Assembly (NCBI RefSeq): GCF_022230955.1
Contig: NZ_JAKKFI010000003.1
Location: 1 to 46,506, forward strand
Origin: Micromonospora cabrerizensis
GTDB lineage: Bacteria > Actinomycetota > Actinomycetes > Mycobacteriales > Micromonosporaceae
Direction: 5' to 3'
DNA length: 46,506 nucleotides
Shown one piece after another: positions 23,801 through 31,912 of this stretch. The translations under genes and the position numbers were made by a program. The notes beneath the pieces were generated by a model that was given only the letters and a program-made list of their open reading frames with translations, had not been told where the DNA came from and ran no database searches. Within the stretch, counting starts at the first letter, position 1. The number at the start of each line of letters is the position of its first letter.

Positions 23801-23962
23801 GGGCTCAGCCGTCTCCGTGCCTGCCGGTTCGACCGGGGCTGAGCCGACGGCCGTGGTGGGGGTAGCGACGGCGGCGCCGTCGGCAGTGGTGCTCTCGTCG
23901 GCGTTGGCACCGGCCGGCTGTGAACCGGTCCGTTCGCCGCCCTCGGGCTCGTTCTCGAGCAT
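20864..23962 (-). CDS. rne: Ribonuclease E/G
   Basis: A 1032-residue RNase E/G, the main endoribonuclease for rRNA processing and mRNA decay. The catalytic core occupies about residues 490-890. It starts with an S1 domain (RNSSGTMAGNVYLGKVQNVL near 510), followed by the 5'-sensor/RNase H-like region and the DFIDM metal-binding Asp motif near 824. The zinc-link CECCKGRG is near 882. The N-terminal 480 residues are disordered, rich in Glu/Ala/Pro with several Arg-rich blocks (RRRRRGRRGRGRGK-like), the usual actinobacterial arrangement with a long N-terminal arm. The C-terminus ends in a basic GRRRSRRGGARRR tail. ATG at 23962 starts MLENEPEGG and follows TGGAGAAC. Opposite-strand frames across the charged arm are not genes. 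Confidence 0.96.
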   Translation of the reverse strand: MLENEPEGGERTGSQPAGANADESTTADGAAVATPTTAVGSAPVEPAGTETAEPAAPVRRARTTRRRAAPLNQPEQTDAPIEASTGGSGSVESPQAEVFAPISGDQDVAPKTPRRRRKATPVETTAEEPLVAASAEAASAEVVPPVKVTRTRRKKATPAAVEEPPATEQPVATEEPPSIEEPAAAEEPVVAEEPAESDLREAEAELNDTETLPRASAAELAWTSGAQERSGEVPPGVAVSGVTDEPAEAEPEQPRTRRRRAALSAPTVLFMAPQPDAVPVTRPAEPAPVAEEPVVEEAVEPSRRRRRGRRDIEPVEPVEAIEAEEEPVEEADEATETDEDDEDSAAARRRRRRGRRGRGRGKGGADDAEDDESEEAAQADEEETAEVEAESDEDEEAEGGDGLTRRRRRRRRRGAGDTEGAADDGVPTVVKIREPRRTVDEVQGVSGSTRLEAKRQRRRDGREQRRTRPPILSESEFLARREAVDRVMAVRQRGDRTQIAVLEDGVLVEHYVTRNSSGTMAGNVYLGKVQNVLPSMEAAFVDVGRGRNAVLYAGEVNWDTSGLEGRARSIEQALRSGDSVLVQVTKDPIGHKGARLTSHIALSGRHLVYVPNGNASGISRKLPDNERKRLRDVLKKLVPDGAGVIVRTAAEGASEDELARDVKRLQAQWEDIQAKAAEGGAPALLYGEPDLVIRVVRDLFNEDFRELVIEGEQSYDVVESYLSHVSPDLVDRVRRHVGTSDVFAEYRIDEQIIKGLDRKVFLPSGGSLVIDRTEAMTVVDVNTGKYTGSGGNLEETVTRNNLEAAEEIVRQLRLRDIGGIVVIDFIDMVLESNRELVLRRLTECLGRDRTKHQVTEITSLGLVQMTRKRIGAGLLEAFSETCECCKGRGVIMHTEPVPEKPRAAGAGEKVKAVASSVAAPAPAAEQAPASSRRRARKNAPAERAVVEVVDTDTSAEPDADYQDTMGYDLSRYESETAAAPAISDSQQGESARLAAADDPDALADGDGDEETAEGGAGRRRSRRGGARRRTRP

Positions 23963-24093
23963 GGACGTTCTCCAGTTCTGGCTAGCCCGGGCGCGGGTGA
24001 GCGCTGCCACGCAGGGTCGCCGCAAAAGTGTTTCCGCCGGGCGCGCGTGGTGCGCGACCGCCGAAGTCTGCCTGCCAGAACACCGACCGTCGG

Positions 24094-24906
24094 TCAGTGC
24101 CCAACGATGGCTGCCCCGTCGCGGTCCGCATCCAACGGATCCACGATCGCACCCTGCGCGGTCAACGTGCCCTGAGCCAGCCGGGTCACCCTCGGCGAAA
24201 CCGGCGGCTCCAGGTCGGCCACCACGCGGAGGCCGGAAAGGACGTCATCGGGCCGTACGGACGGGGTGACCTGCCGCACGACCAGTTCGAGTATCGCACA
24301 CGGTACGGCCGGCGCCCCGGAAGGCGTCGGCGTCGGTGCCGGGACATCGATGGACATCACGGCTGCACGCGCGTCGAACGTGCGTCGGCCCTGCTTGGTC
24401 ATCCGCTCCACCAGCACCTCGTCGGCCGCGACGAAGGCGTCCACCGCGGCGCGCAGCACCGCCGGGTCGACCTCGGGCATCTCGATGTACCAGCGCGACA
24501 CCTCGATCCGGTCCGGGAGACTGCCCCCCTCGGCGATCACGGCGTCCAGGACGTCCAGCCCCGGTGAGAGCGCGGCGTCCAACGCGGCGCGCAGCGCCTC
24601 CGGGTCGACCTCCGCCTGGAGGGCAATCTCCAGGTACTCCGCCTCGCTCGCCACCCCGGTGGGCGCGGCGCTGGCGTAGGAGATCTTCGGGTGCGGGTGG
24701 AAACCCTGAGAAAAGGCGATCGGCACGGCGGCCCGGCGCAGCGCGCGTTCGAACGCCCGGGCGAAGTCCCGGTGCGAGGTGAACCGCAGCGGCCCGCGCT
24801 TGGCGTACCGGATGCGGACGCGCTGGACGACCGGTGCCTGGCCGCCCTCGGGTTGAGGCTTCTTGGCGATCGTGGGCTCCTCGGGGGTACCTGCGTGTGC
24901 ACCCAT
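24094..24906 (-). CDS. TIGR03936/DUF2344 family protein (radical-SAM associated)
   Basis: A 270-residue protein of the DUF2344 family. Typical segments are RVRIRYAKRGPLRFTSHRDF, FERALRRAAVPIAFSQGFHPHPKISYA and GVASEAEYLEIAL. The family almost always sits next to, or is fused to, a TIGR03960-type radical-SAM protein; it may take part in RNA or translation-linked modification, but no activity is proven. Its partner is at 28611-30605, separated by three type VII secretion genes. ATG at 24906 gives an N-terminus (MGAHAGTPEEP) with no ribosome site. A strong GAGGAG lies 6 nt ahead of an ATC (24870-24868) that would begin IAKKPQPEG, the usual start of orthologues, so the true start is uncertain. 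Confidence 0.85.
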   Translation of the reverse strand: MGAHAGTPEEPTIAKKPQPEGGQAPVVQRVRIRYAKRGPLRFTSHRDFARAFERALRRAAVPIAFSQGFHPHPKISYASAAPTGVASEAEYLEIALQAEVDPEALRAALDAALSPGLDVLDAVIAEGGSLPDRIEVSRWYIEMPEVDPAVLRAAVDAFVAADEVLVERMTKQGRRTFDARAAVMSIDVPAPTPTPSGAPAVPCAILELVVRQVTPSVRPDDVLSGLRVVADLEPPVSPRVTRLAQGTLTAQGAIVDPLDADRDGAAIVGH

Positions 24907-25009
24907 CCTGGCGCAGGGTCCGTGACGGTACGCAGCCGGGGCGGTCACCTCGCACCCAAGAACCAGGTTGAACCGGACACCACGGCCATGATCACCCGTC
25001 GGAGACGCC

Positions 25010-25050
25010 GATGGCCGGCAGGTGACAGGTGCAGTCACCGGCCGGCCATC
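25010..25050 (-). terminator. Hairpin terminator after the mycosin gene
   Basis: GATGGCCGG..GGTGAC (25010-25026) pairs with GTCACC..CCGGCCATC (25034-25050), with a 2-nt internal mismatch, 7 bp beyond the mycosin stop. Confidence 0.7.
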
Positions 25051-25056
25051 CGGCGG

Positions 25057-26433
25057 TCAGGACCGGTTGTCGCGCCCCGGTGGGGCCGACCGGCCAGGCG
25101 GGCCATAGCTCGGCGGCTGCGGCGCGTACCCGGACGGTGGGGCGTAGCCCGGGGGTGCGGGGTATCCGGGAGGCGGGGCGTAACCGTCGCCCGGTGGGGC
25201 GTACCCGTCGGAAGCAGCCTGGTCGAGCAGATCGTCCGGTAGGTCGGCCGCCAGGGCCGCCTCACGGCGGTAGCGACGTCGGTTCCAGATCAGGAACACC
25301 GCCAGCCCCAGCAGCAGCACCAGCACCACGGCGATGCCGATGACGACCACCATGACCTGCTGGTCGGTGGGGCCGCCGCGGTCACCGTGCTGGGTGACGT
25401 CGAACTCCTCGGCCGCGTCCGCTGTCCGAGCGGGTGTCGGGTTGGCGGCTGCGGCCGGGTCGAGCAGCGGATTGGCGCTGACCGTCGGCACGTTCGCGCT
25501 CAGCGCGGTCACCGGGTCGATCAGGCCGAACCCGTACTGCGGGTCGCGGCCGGCGGGGCCGGCGTCCCGGGTGGTCCGGATGATCCGGTTGATCACATTC
25601 GGGGCGTCGAGGTTCGGGTACTTCGATCGGATCAACGCGGCCAGGCCGGAGACGATCGCTGTGGAGTCGGAGGTGCCGTCTCCCCAGCCGTAGCCCTTGT
25701 TGCGGCCGGCGTTGTAGATGTCGTGGCCAGGTGCGGCGACCACCGCCTCAGGACCCTGGACCGAGCCGGACCAGAAGCTGCCGCCCCGGGTCGTCCCGGT
25801 CACGGCGATCACGCCGGGGACGCTGGCGGGAGCATCGACCCTGCTGCTGCCCTTGGCGGTGTTACCGGCGGCGACCACCACGACGACGTCGCGCTCCAGG
25901 GCGTACCGGATGGCGCTGACCTCTTCGGGGGTGACGGCCGACGGCTTGCCCAGTGACATGTTGATCACCTTGGCGCCACCGTCGACGGCCATCCGGATGC
26001 CGCGGGAGATCGCCGCCTCGTCGTACCCTTCCGCCTTACCCGCCTGGACCTTGATCGGCAGGATCTTCACGCCGGGTGCGATGCCGTCCACGCCGTCGGG
26101 GCTGGCGTTCGTCGCCGCGATGATGCCGGCGATGTGCGTGCCGTGCCCGTCCTCGTCGGCCCGCCCGTCACCGTCGCCGCCGTAGCTGCGGCCACCGGGG
26201 AGCACCTGACCCCTGAGCTCCGGGTGCGCGGCGTCGACACCGCTGTCGACCACGGCCACGACCACGCCGCGCCCGGTGGACAGTTTGTGCGCCTGCGCGA
26301 TGCGGAGCTCGTCCAGATACCACTGCTCGGCCCGCCGCGGCGCGGCGGCCGCCGGTTGGGCGGCCCCCACCACCAGCAGCCCCGCCAGTAGACCGGCGAC
26401 AACCGGCCGGAGTGCTCCGACGTCCACCCTCAT
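25057..26433 (-). CDS. Type VII secretion-associated serine protease (mycosin, S8 family)
   Basis: A 458-residue subtilisin-like protease of the mycosin type. A signal peptide (about 1-31, ending AAAA) is followed by the catalytic domain with Asp63 (VVDSGVD), His97 (DGHGTHIAG), the oxyanion Asn191 (AAGN) and Ser255 (GDGTSDSTAIVSG). A transmembrane helix (about 361-383) follows, then a cytoplasmic tail of repeated GYAPP units. Mycosins sit in the membrane with the protease outside and are needed for, or process, ESX/type VII substrates. ATG at 26433 follows GAGGACGG. It is the last gene of a WXG-like, WXG100/Gly-rich and mycosin operon with 10-bp gaps. No EccB/C/D/E genes lie in the window. 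Confidence 0.9.
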   Translation of the reverse strand: MRVDVGALRPVVAGLLAGLLVVGAAQPAAAAPRRAEQWYLDELRIAQAHKLSTGRGVVVAVVDSGVDAAHPELRGQVLPGGRSYGGDGDGRADEDGHGTHIAGIIAATNASPDGVDGIAPGVKILPIKVQAGKAEGYDEAAISRGIRMAVDGGAKVINMSLGKPSAVTPEEVSAIRYALERDVVVVVAAGNTAKGSSRVDAPASVPGVIAVTGTTRGGSFWSGSVQGPEAVVAAPGHDIYNAGRNKGYGWGDGTSDSTAIVSGLAALIRSKYPNLDAPNVINRIIRTTRDAGPAGRDPQYGFGLIDPVTALSANVPTVSANPLLDPAAAANPTPARTADAAEEFDVTQHGDRGGPTDQQVMVVVIGIAVVLVLLLGLAVFLIWNRRRYRREAALAADLPDDLLDQAASDGYAPPGDGYAPPPGYPAPPGYAPPSGYAPQPPSYGPPGRSAPPGRDNRS

Positions 26434-26443
26434 CCGTCCGTCC

Positions 26444-27913
26444 TCATCGAAGGACGCCCGGGGACGCCCCGTCACCAGGGCCCCACGGATCGTCATCCTC
26501 AGTCAACCACGACGAGTGTTCGGAGCCGGTGCCGCCGCCCTGCCCGGCACCGCCCGCGCCGCCCATCATGCCGCCACCCATCATCCCGGCGCCGCCCATC
26601 CCGGCGCCGCCACGCGCGCCGCCCGACATGCCTGCACCGCCGGCGCCACCGGCACCCGCGCCAGCGGCGGCACGCAGGGCGTTGGCCGCGCTCGTCACCG
26701 GCGGAATCTTTCCGTTGCCGCCACCCACCATGCCGGGGATACCGCCGACACCGATCCCGCTGGCGGCGCCCAGACCACCACCGGACCCGATCCCGCCGCC
26801 CCCGCCGACGCCACCACCGAAACCGCCGCCGGCTCCACCGAGACCGGCGCTGCCGACCCCGGTGCCGCCGAGGCCGCCACCCACGCCGCCAATGGTGCTG
26901 GGCGCGGCACCGGCCAGACCGGTGCTGTAGTCGTCGTCGGCACCCGGATAGCCCGACCCGGTGGGCGGAGGGGTGAACGAACCGGAGCCGTCACCGAGCC
27001 CACCGGTCGGGGGCGGGGAGAACGGGCCCCCGACGGATGTGGGCCCACCGCCGATGCCGGCGCCGCCACCGGGCAGCCGGCTGCCGAGGTCCCCGCCACC
27101 GCCGCCGCCACCCCCGCCGCCACCGCCACCGATGCCGCCAGTGTCGGGGAGACCCTTCGGGGGCACCCGATCGTCGGGGCGGTAGGTGTCCGAGGTGAAG
27201 GCCGGATCCCCGACGACAAGCTTCGGACGCTCGGTGTAGACGGCCGGGGGCAACGGTGACATCGCGGTGTTGGCCGCCTGCTGGTTGTCCCGGTACCAGT
27301 TGTCCAGATGGGCCTTGGTGTCCCAGAAGCCGCCGCGCTTCTGGTCACCGGCCTGGCCGTCGACCTTCATGGTCGCTTCCAGGTCGTCGGCCTTGTCGCG
27401 GAACGCCCCGTCGGCGTACGACGCGGGGTTGTTCTGGTAGTCCGCGCGCAGCGCGGCGAGGAAGCCCGACGAGCTCTCGCCGTCGCGGGCGTCGTCGAGC
27501 TCGGTGCCGTTGGGCAGGCTCCACTCGTTCCACCCGAAGTCGTCCCCCAGCGGGATCGGGATCGTGGCGACCGCCTTGCGGATGTCGCCCTCGATCCGCG
27601 TCAACGCGCCGCTGATGTTGCTCGCGTCGGTGATCAGATCCTCGATCTGCTGGCCGATCTTGCCGAGGTGCTCGCGGTAGGCGTCACCGCCGCTGCCCTT
27701 CCACCCGGCGAGCATTCCGGGCAGACCACCCACGTGCGGGCGCTCCTGACCCGTCGCGACCGGGCCGACGAACGACCGGCCGACGAGCGAGTCGCGCAGA
27801 TGACCCAGACCGGCGGAGAGGTTGCTCCACCCCATCCCGACCGAGCCGACCGTTTCCGGGTCCGCGGAGAGCGTCACCTCGCGGACACACCGCTCCCAGG
27901 TTCCTCCAGCCAT
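26444..27913 (-). CDS. WXG100-domain protein with long Gly-rich tail (PPE-like type VII substrate)
   Basis: A 489-residue protein. The helical N-terminal domain has a WXG turn (Trp71-Lys-Gly73 in AGWKGSGGDAYREHL), typical of WXG100/ESX and PPE-like proteins. A middle domain (about 115-235) is rich in Asp, Trp and Asn. The C-terminal 240 residues are mostly Gly/Ser/Pro, including a run of 13 Gly, then Met/Gly repeats. The end WLTEDDDPWGPGDGASPGVL resembles a conserved C-terminal tag of actinobacterial type VII-linked proteins. It is probably secreted through, or binds, a type VII apparatus. ATG at 27913. Confidence 0.82.
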   Translation of the reverse strand: MAGGTWERCVREVTLSADPETVGSVGMGWSNLSAGLGHLRDSLVGRSFVGPVATGQERPHVGGLPGMLAGWKGSGGDAYREHLGKIGQQIEDLITDASNISGALTRIEGDIRKAVATIPIPLGDDFGWNEWSLPNGTELDDARDGESSSGFLAALRADYQNNPASYADGAFRDKADDLEATMKVDGQAGDQKRGGFWDTKAHLDNWYRDNQQAANTAMSPLPPAVYTERPKLVVGDPAFTSDTYRPDDRVPPKGLPDTGGIGGGGGGGGGGGGGDLGSRLPGGGAGIGGGPTSVGGPFSPPPTGGLGDGSGSFTPPPTGSGYPGADDDYSTGLAGAAPSTIGGVGGGLGGTGVGSAGLGGAGGGFGGGVGGGGGIGSGGGLGAASGIGVGGIPGMVGGGNGKIPPVTSAANALRAAAGAGAGGAGGAGMSGGARGGAGMGGAGMMGGGMMGGAGGAGQGGGTGSEHSSWLTEDDDPWGPGDGASPGVLR

Positions 27914-27923
27914 GACGTTCCCC

Positions 27924-28364
27924 TCAGGCCGTGTGCGGGTAGGTGGGCGGGGCGCCGGCAGCGGGCGGCGGAGCCGCGGACTCGAGCAGGCGCTCGATCT
28001 CCTTGCCGTTGGCGCCGTTGCGCGCCTCGGCGTCGCGGAACGCCTTGGCGATGTCCTCGGTGCCCTGCTTCAGCGAGGCCAGCTTCTGCGAGAGCGACGT
28101 GAGGTGCGCCTCCATGGCTGCGGTGGAGGTCTCCAGCGTCCGCCACTGGAGGCGGGCATCCTCGAACGCACCGAAGGGGGTGCCGTTCGGGACGGCCTGG
28201 GCGTTGTTGCTGTCGCCCTTCATCCGCTCCTTGATGCGCTCCATCTCGTAGCTGAGGGTGTCCTCGACATACTGCTTCAGCCGTTCGACGTACGCGGCGG
28301 TGGCGTCCAGGTCCTCGACGCTGACGTGCAGATCGCCGGTGTTCGGCGGCGGCATGCTCCCCAT
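27924..28364 (-). CDS. ESX-like small helical protein, first gene of the type VII cassette
   Basis: A 146-residue protein predicted as two long helices (about 15-50 and 68-130) with a turn near NGTPFGAFEDARLQW, the shape of WXG100 proteins, though the exact WXG triplet is absent. The C-terminus is Pro/Ala-rich. Size, fold and its position 10 bp ahead of a WXG100-domain gene suggest the two form a heterodimer like EsxA/EsxB or PE/PPE. ATG at 28364 follows GGGGGAGGA. No direct evidence for secretion is visible. Confidence 0.75.
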   Translation of the reverse strand: MGSMPPPNTGDLHVSVEDLDATAAYVERLKQYVEDTLSYEMERIKERMKGDSNNAQAVPNGTPFGAFEDARLQWRTLETSTAAMEAHLTSLSQKLASLKQGTEDIAKAFRDAEARNGANGKEIERLLESAAPPPAAGAPPTYPHTA

Positions 28365-28520
28365 GCGGTTCCTCCCCCGTTTCCGACCCGCCGGGGTCGG
28401 TCCATGTCAGACGCAGCGTATCGAAGTCTGACCACGTCGGGGCAGCCCTGGTCGCCGCCCGAGCCAAACGACAGACGTCGATGCCTCTTGCGGGTGGGGC
28501 GTCAGGAAGCCCGACCAACG

Positions 28521-28551
28521 CCGACGGGTCCGCAAGGCGCGGACCCGTCGG
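28521..28551 (-). terminator. Hairpin terminator after the radical-SAM gene
   Basis: A perfect 13-bp stem (CCGACGGGTCCGC, 28521-28533, with 28539-28551) and a 5-nt loop. It separates the radical-SAM gene from the type VII cassette. The rest of the 246-bp gap (28365-28610) holds the cassette promoter region; I saw no clear -10/-35. Confidence 0.78.
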
Positions 28552-28610
28552 GTGATGTCGGATGTGGAGAGTAGTGGGTCACCGCCGCCCGGCGCTGCCC
28601 CGCAGGCGCG

Positions 28611-30605
28611 TCAGTGTGAGTGGCCGGAGGCCGGCACCTTCATACCCTTGCCGCCCAGCGGGGTGAGCGGCAGCAGCTTCTTGCCGGTGGGACCGATCTG
28701 GATCTCGGTGTCCATCGACGGGCAGACACCGCAGTCGAAGCAGGGCGTCCAGCGGCAGTCGTCCTGCTCGAACTCGCTGAACGAGTCCTGCCAGTCCTGC
28801 CAGAGCCAGTCCTTGTCCAGGCCGGAGTCCAGGTGGTCCCAGGGCAGGACCTCCAGCTCCTCGCGCTGCCGGGTGGTGTACCAGTCGAGGTCCACCCCGA
28901 ACGCGGGCAGCGTCTCGGCTGCCGCGTCCACCCAGCGCTGGTACGAGAAGTGCTCGCTCCACCCGTCGAACCGGCCGCCGTTCTCCCAGACCCTGCGGAT
29001 CACCGAGCCGACCCGGCGGTCACCCCGGGAGAGCAGCCCCTCGATCAGCGACGGCTCGCCGTCGTGGTAGCGGTAGCCGATGGCGCGGCCCAGCGAGCGG
29101 TCCGAGTTGATGGCCTGCTTGAGGATCTTGAGCCGGTGGTCGATGACCTCCGGACGGTCCATCGCGGCCCACTGGAACGGGGTGTGCGGCTTCGGCACGA
29201 ACCCGCCGATGGAGACCGTGCAGCGGATGTCCTTGGAGCCGGTCGCGGCCCGGCCGGCCCTGATCACCTCGTGCGCCATTTCGGCGATCTCGAGGACGTC
29301 CTCGTCGGTCTCGGTGGGCAGGCCGCACATGAAGTAGAGCTTCACCTGCCGCCAGCCGTTGGTGTACGCGGTGACGACGGTGCGGATCAGGTCTTCCTTC
29401 GTCACCATCTTGTTGATGACCTTGCGGATCCGTTCCGACCCGCCCTCCGGGGCGAAGGTCAGGCCGGTCCGCCGCCCGTTGCGGGACAGCTCCTGCGCGA
29501 GGTCGATGTTGAAGGCGTCCACCCGGGTCGAGGGCAGCGACAGCGACACGTTCGTGCCCTCGTACTGCTGGGCGAGGCCCGAGCACATGTCGCCGATCTC
29601 GGAGTGGTCGGCCGACGAGAGCGACAGCAGGCCGACCTCGGAGAAGCCGGAGAACTCCAGGCCGTCGTGGACCATCTGCGCGACAGTGGTGATCGACCGC
29701 TCCCGCACCGGCCGGGTGATCATCCCGGCCTGGCAGAACCGGCAGCCCCGGGTGCAGCCCCGGAAGATCTCCACCGCGTACCGCTCGTGCACCGTCTCGG
29801 CCAGCGGCACGAGGGGCTTCTTCGGGTACGGCCAGGCGTCCAGGTCCATCGTCGTGCGCTTGTGCACCCGGAACGGCACGTCCGGCCGGTTCGGCACGAC
29901 CCGCTGGATGCGCCCGTCCGGGAGGTAGTCGACGTCGTAGAAGCGCGGCACGTAGACGCTCTCGGTGCGGGCCAGCCGCAGCAGCAGCTCGTCGCGGCCA
30001 CCCGGGGAGCCCTCGGCCTTCCACTCCCGGACGATCGCGGTGATTTCCAGGACCGCCTCCTCGCCGTCACCGAGCACCGCGGCGTCGATGAAGTCGGCGA
30101 TCGGCTCCGGGTTGAACGCGGCGTGCCCGCCGGCCACGATCACCGGATCGGCGTCGGTGCGGTCGGCGGCCAGCATCGGGATGCCGGCCAGGTCGATCGC
30201 GGTGAGCATGTTGGTGTAGCCCAGCTCGGTGGAGAAGGAGATGCCGAACACGTCGAAGCCGCGCACCGCGCGGTGCGCGTCGACGGTGAACTGCGGCACG
30301 CCGTGCGTGCGCATCAGGCTCTCCAGGTCCGGCCAGACCGCGTACGTCCGCTCGGCGAGGGTGTCGGGCAGCTCGTTCAGCACCTCGTAGAGGATCTGCA
30401 CGCCCTGGTTGGGCAGGCCCACCTCGTACGCGTCGGGATACATCAACGCCCAGCGAACGGCTGCGGCATCCCAGTCCTTGGTCACCGCACCCAGCTCGCC
30501 CCCGACGTACTGGATGGGCTTGGAGACCTGGGGCAGCAGCGACTCAAGCTGGGGCCAGACCGAATTGGTCGCGGCCGCGGGCGGCGTCGTGGACGGGGCA
30601 CTCAT
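28611..30605 (-). CDS. TIGR03960 family B12-binding-like/radical-SAM protein
   Basis: A 664-residue protein. The N-terminal half (about 50-200) resembles a B12-binding-like domain (YVGGELGAVTKDWD, LMYPDAYEVGLPNQGVQILY, VIVAGGHAAFNPEPIADFID). The radical-SAM core has the CxxxCxxC cluster motif at Cys284, Cys288 and Cys291 (FRGCTRGCRFCQAG), which binds a 4Fe-4S cluster and SAM. The C-terminal part has a further Cys set (PCFDCGVC) near residue 630 and ends in His-rich SGHSH. In other actinobacteria the DUF2344 gene follows directly; here it is 3.7 kb away. The reaction is unknown, though related proteins modify tRNA or other RNA. ATG at 30605. Confidence 0.9.
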   Translation of the reverse strand: MSAPSTTPPAAATNSVWPQLESLLPQVSKPIQYVGGELGAVTKDWDAAAVRWALMYPDAYEVGLPNQGVQILYEVLNELPDTLAERTYAVWPDLESLMRTHGVPQFTVDAHRAVRGFDVFGISFSTELGYTNMLTAIDLAGIPMLAADRTDADPVIVAGGHAAFNPEPIADFIDAAVLGDGEEAVLEITAIVREWKAEGSPGGRDELLLRLARTESVYVPRFYDVDYLPDGRIQRVVPNRPDVPFRVHKRTTMDLDAWPYPKKPLVPLAETVHERYAVEIFRGCTRGCRFCQAGMITRPVRERSITTVAQMVHDGLEFSGFSEVGLLSLSSADHSEIGDMCSGLAQQYEGTNVSLSLPSTRVDAFNIDLAQELSRNGRRTGLTFAPEGGSERIRKVINKMVTKEDLIRTVVTAYTNGWRQVKLYFMCGLPTETDEDVLEIAEMAHEVIRAGRAATGSKDIRCTVSIGGFVPKPHTPFQWAAMDRPEVIDHRLKILKQAINSDRSLGRAIGYRYHDGEPSLIEGLLSRGDRRVGSVIRRVWENGGRFDGWSEHFSYQRWVDAAAETLPAFGVDLDWYTTRQREELEVLPWDHLDSGLDKDWLWQDWQDSFSEFEQDDCRWTPCFDCGVCPSMDTEIQIGPTGKKLLPLTPLGGKGMKVPASGHSH

Positions 30606-30683
30606 GATGGCCAAGGGTACGCGCCCGTCCGACGGTGGCGACGCGGTACTAACCTCGGACCGGCGCGAGAGGAGATTGCCGCG

Positions 30684-31904
30684 ATGCCCGAGCCCCAGTC
30701 GGGAGCAGGACCGGCCGACGGGAAGACCCCGGGCGCGGAGCCGGACCGGGATCCGGCGGCCGCCGACGAGCCGACCTCCCCACCCGTACCATCGGACCAG
30801 CCTGACCCCTCGGCGCAGCCCACAGCTGCGGACCAACCGTCGGGCCAGCCCGAGTCGACCGCCACCGCGGACGTCCCCGCGCCCAGGTGGAGCGGCTCGG
30901 CCCCGGTGCCGCCTCCGTCGCCGCGCCGACCGGCCTGGGGCGAGTCGGCCGAGCCGACGCCGCCGCAGGCCGTGCCCGTCGGGCCGCCGGAGCACCAGAC
31001 CCCGGTCGACCCGTGGGCCGGCGTGGACACCGGCGGCTGGGACCTGCCGTCCGCCGAGCTGCCCCCGCTGCCCCCGACGACGCCGACCGCGCCCTACCCG
31101 ACGACGCCGGCGACCCGGCAGTGGTCCGCTCCGCCCGCAGCCCCGGTCGGGCCTCCCCCGATGCCGCCGCCGGCCGCCCCGGTGCCACCGCAGGCCGCCA
31201 GGCCCACGATGCCGAGTCGGCCGATGTCGCCGCCCGCGCCTCCCCCGACGCCGGCACGACCGCCGAAGCAGCGCCGCGGCCGCCGGTCCAGCCCGACACC
31301 ACCGGCGCCGCCGAACTGGCAGGCCCCCAAGGGGTACGTTCCGGTGCCGGTCCGCCGACGCCGCCGCTGGCCGTGGCTGCTGCTGCTCACCCTGGCCTGC
31401 TGCTGCGGGTGCCCCGCCTACTACGGGTTCCCGATCTCGGCCCAGTACCCGGCCAGCGCGGCACTGCCCGTCCAGATCGAGGACCTCAGCCTGCGCCAGG
31501 ACAGCCGCAGCGCGGAGACGGCCAAGCAGTTGGAGAACGAGGTACGCCAGGAGCACTGGCTGGCCGAGGACACGTTCGCTGGCGTCTACTCCACGACCAG
31601 CGGCAAGCGGGTGACCGTCTTCGGCGGCACGGGCTTCCGGCTGAGCCCGGAGTCGGACGCGGAGGCCGAGATCAGCCGGCTCACCGACCGCTACGCGCTG
31701 AAGGCCGCCGAGACCGTCGACACCGGCATACGGGGCCGGCACGAGCGCTGCGCTGTCGGCCAGGCGGACGGCAGTGACGTGGTGGTCTGCACCTCGGTCG
31801 ACCACGGCAGCATCGCCACCGGAGTGTTCACCCGGCTCTCCGTCGACGACAGCGCCACCCTGTTGAACACGCTGCGCGCCCAGATCGTCCAACCCAAGGC
31901 CTGA
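30684..31904 (+). CDS. Proline-rich single-pass membrane protein with extracytoplasmic domain
   Basis: A 406-residue protein. The first 215 residues are Pro/Ala/Asp-rich and probably disordered and cytoplasmic. An Arg cluster (VRRRRRWPW) and one transmembrane helix with Cys-rich CCCGC (about 225-245) follow. The outer domain (about 250-406) contains KRVTVFGGTGF, RCAVGQADGSDVVVCTSVDHGSI and a pair of cysteines. This outer domain resembles that of the protein at 45750-46436 (IFGGTT, a Cys pair, CGWADHGSV). Function is unknown. ATG at 30684 follows GAGAGGAGA. It is divergent from the radical-SAM gene. Confidence 0.82.
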   Translation: MPEPQSGAGPADGKTPGAEPDRDPAAADEPTSPPVPSDQPDPSAQPTAADQPSGQPESTATADVPAPRWSGSAPVPPPSPRRPAWGESAEPTPPQAVPVGPPEHQTPVDPWAGVDTGGWDLPSAELPPLPPTTPTAPYPTTPATRQWSAPPAAPVGPPPMPPPAAPVPPQAARPTMPSRPMSPPAPPPTPARPPKQRRGRRSSPTPPAPPNWQAPKGYVPVPVRRRRRWPWLLLLTLACCCGCPAYYGFPISAQYPASAALPVQIEDLSLRQDSRSAETAKQLENEVRQEHWLAEDTFAGVYSTTSGKRVTVFGGTGFRLSPESDAEAEISRLTDRYALKAAETVDTGIRGRHERCAVGQADGSDVVVCTSVDHGSIATGVFTRLSVDDSATLLNTLRAQIVQPKA

Positions 31905-31912
31905 GGAACCCC

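Noticed and set aside
21284..23842. An 852-codon plus-strand frame opposite rne
   Set aside because: Its sequence is a mirror of the charged, repetitive RNase E arm, with no family motif and no ribosome site.
26444..28364. A full type VII secretion system
   Set aside because: No EccB, EccC, EccD or EccE genes are in the window; only substrates and a mycosin are visible.
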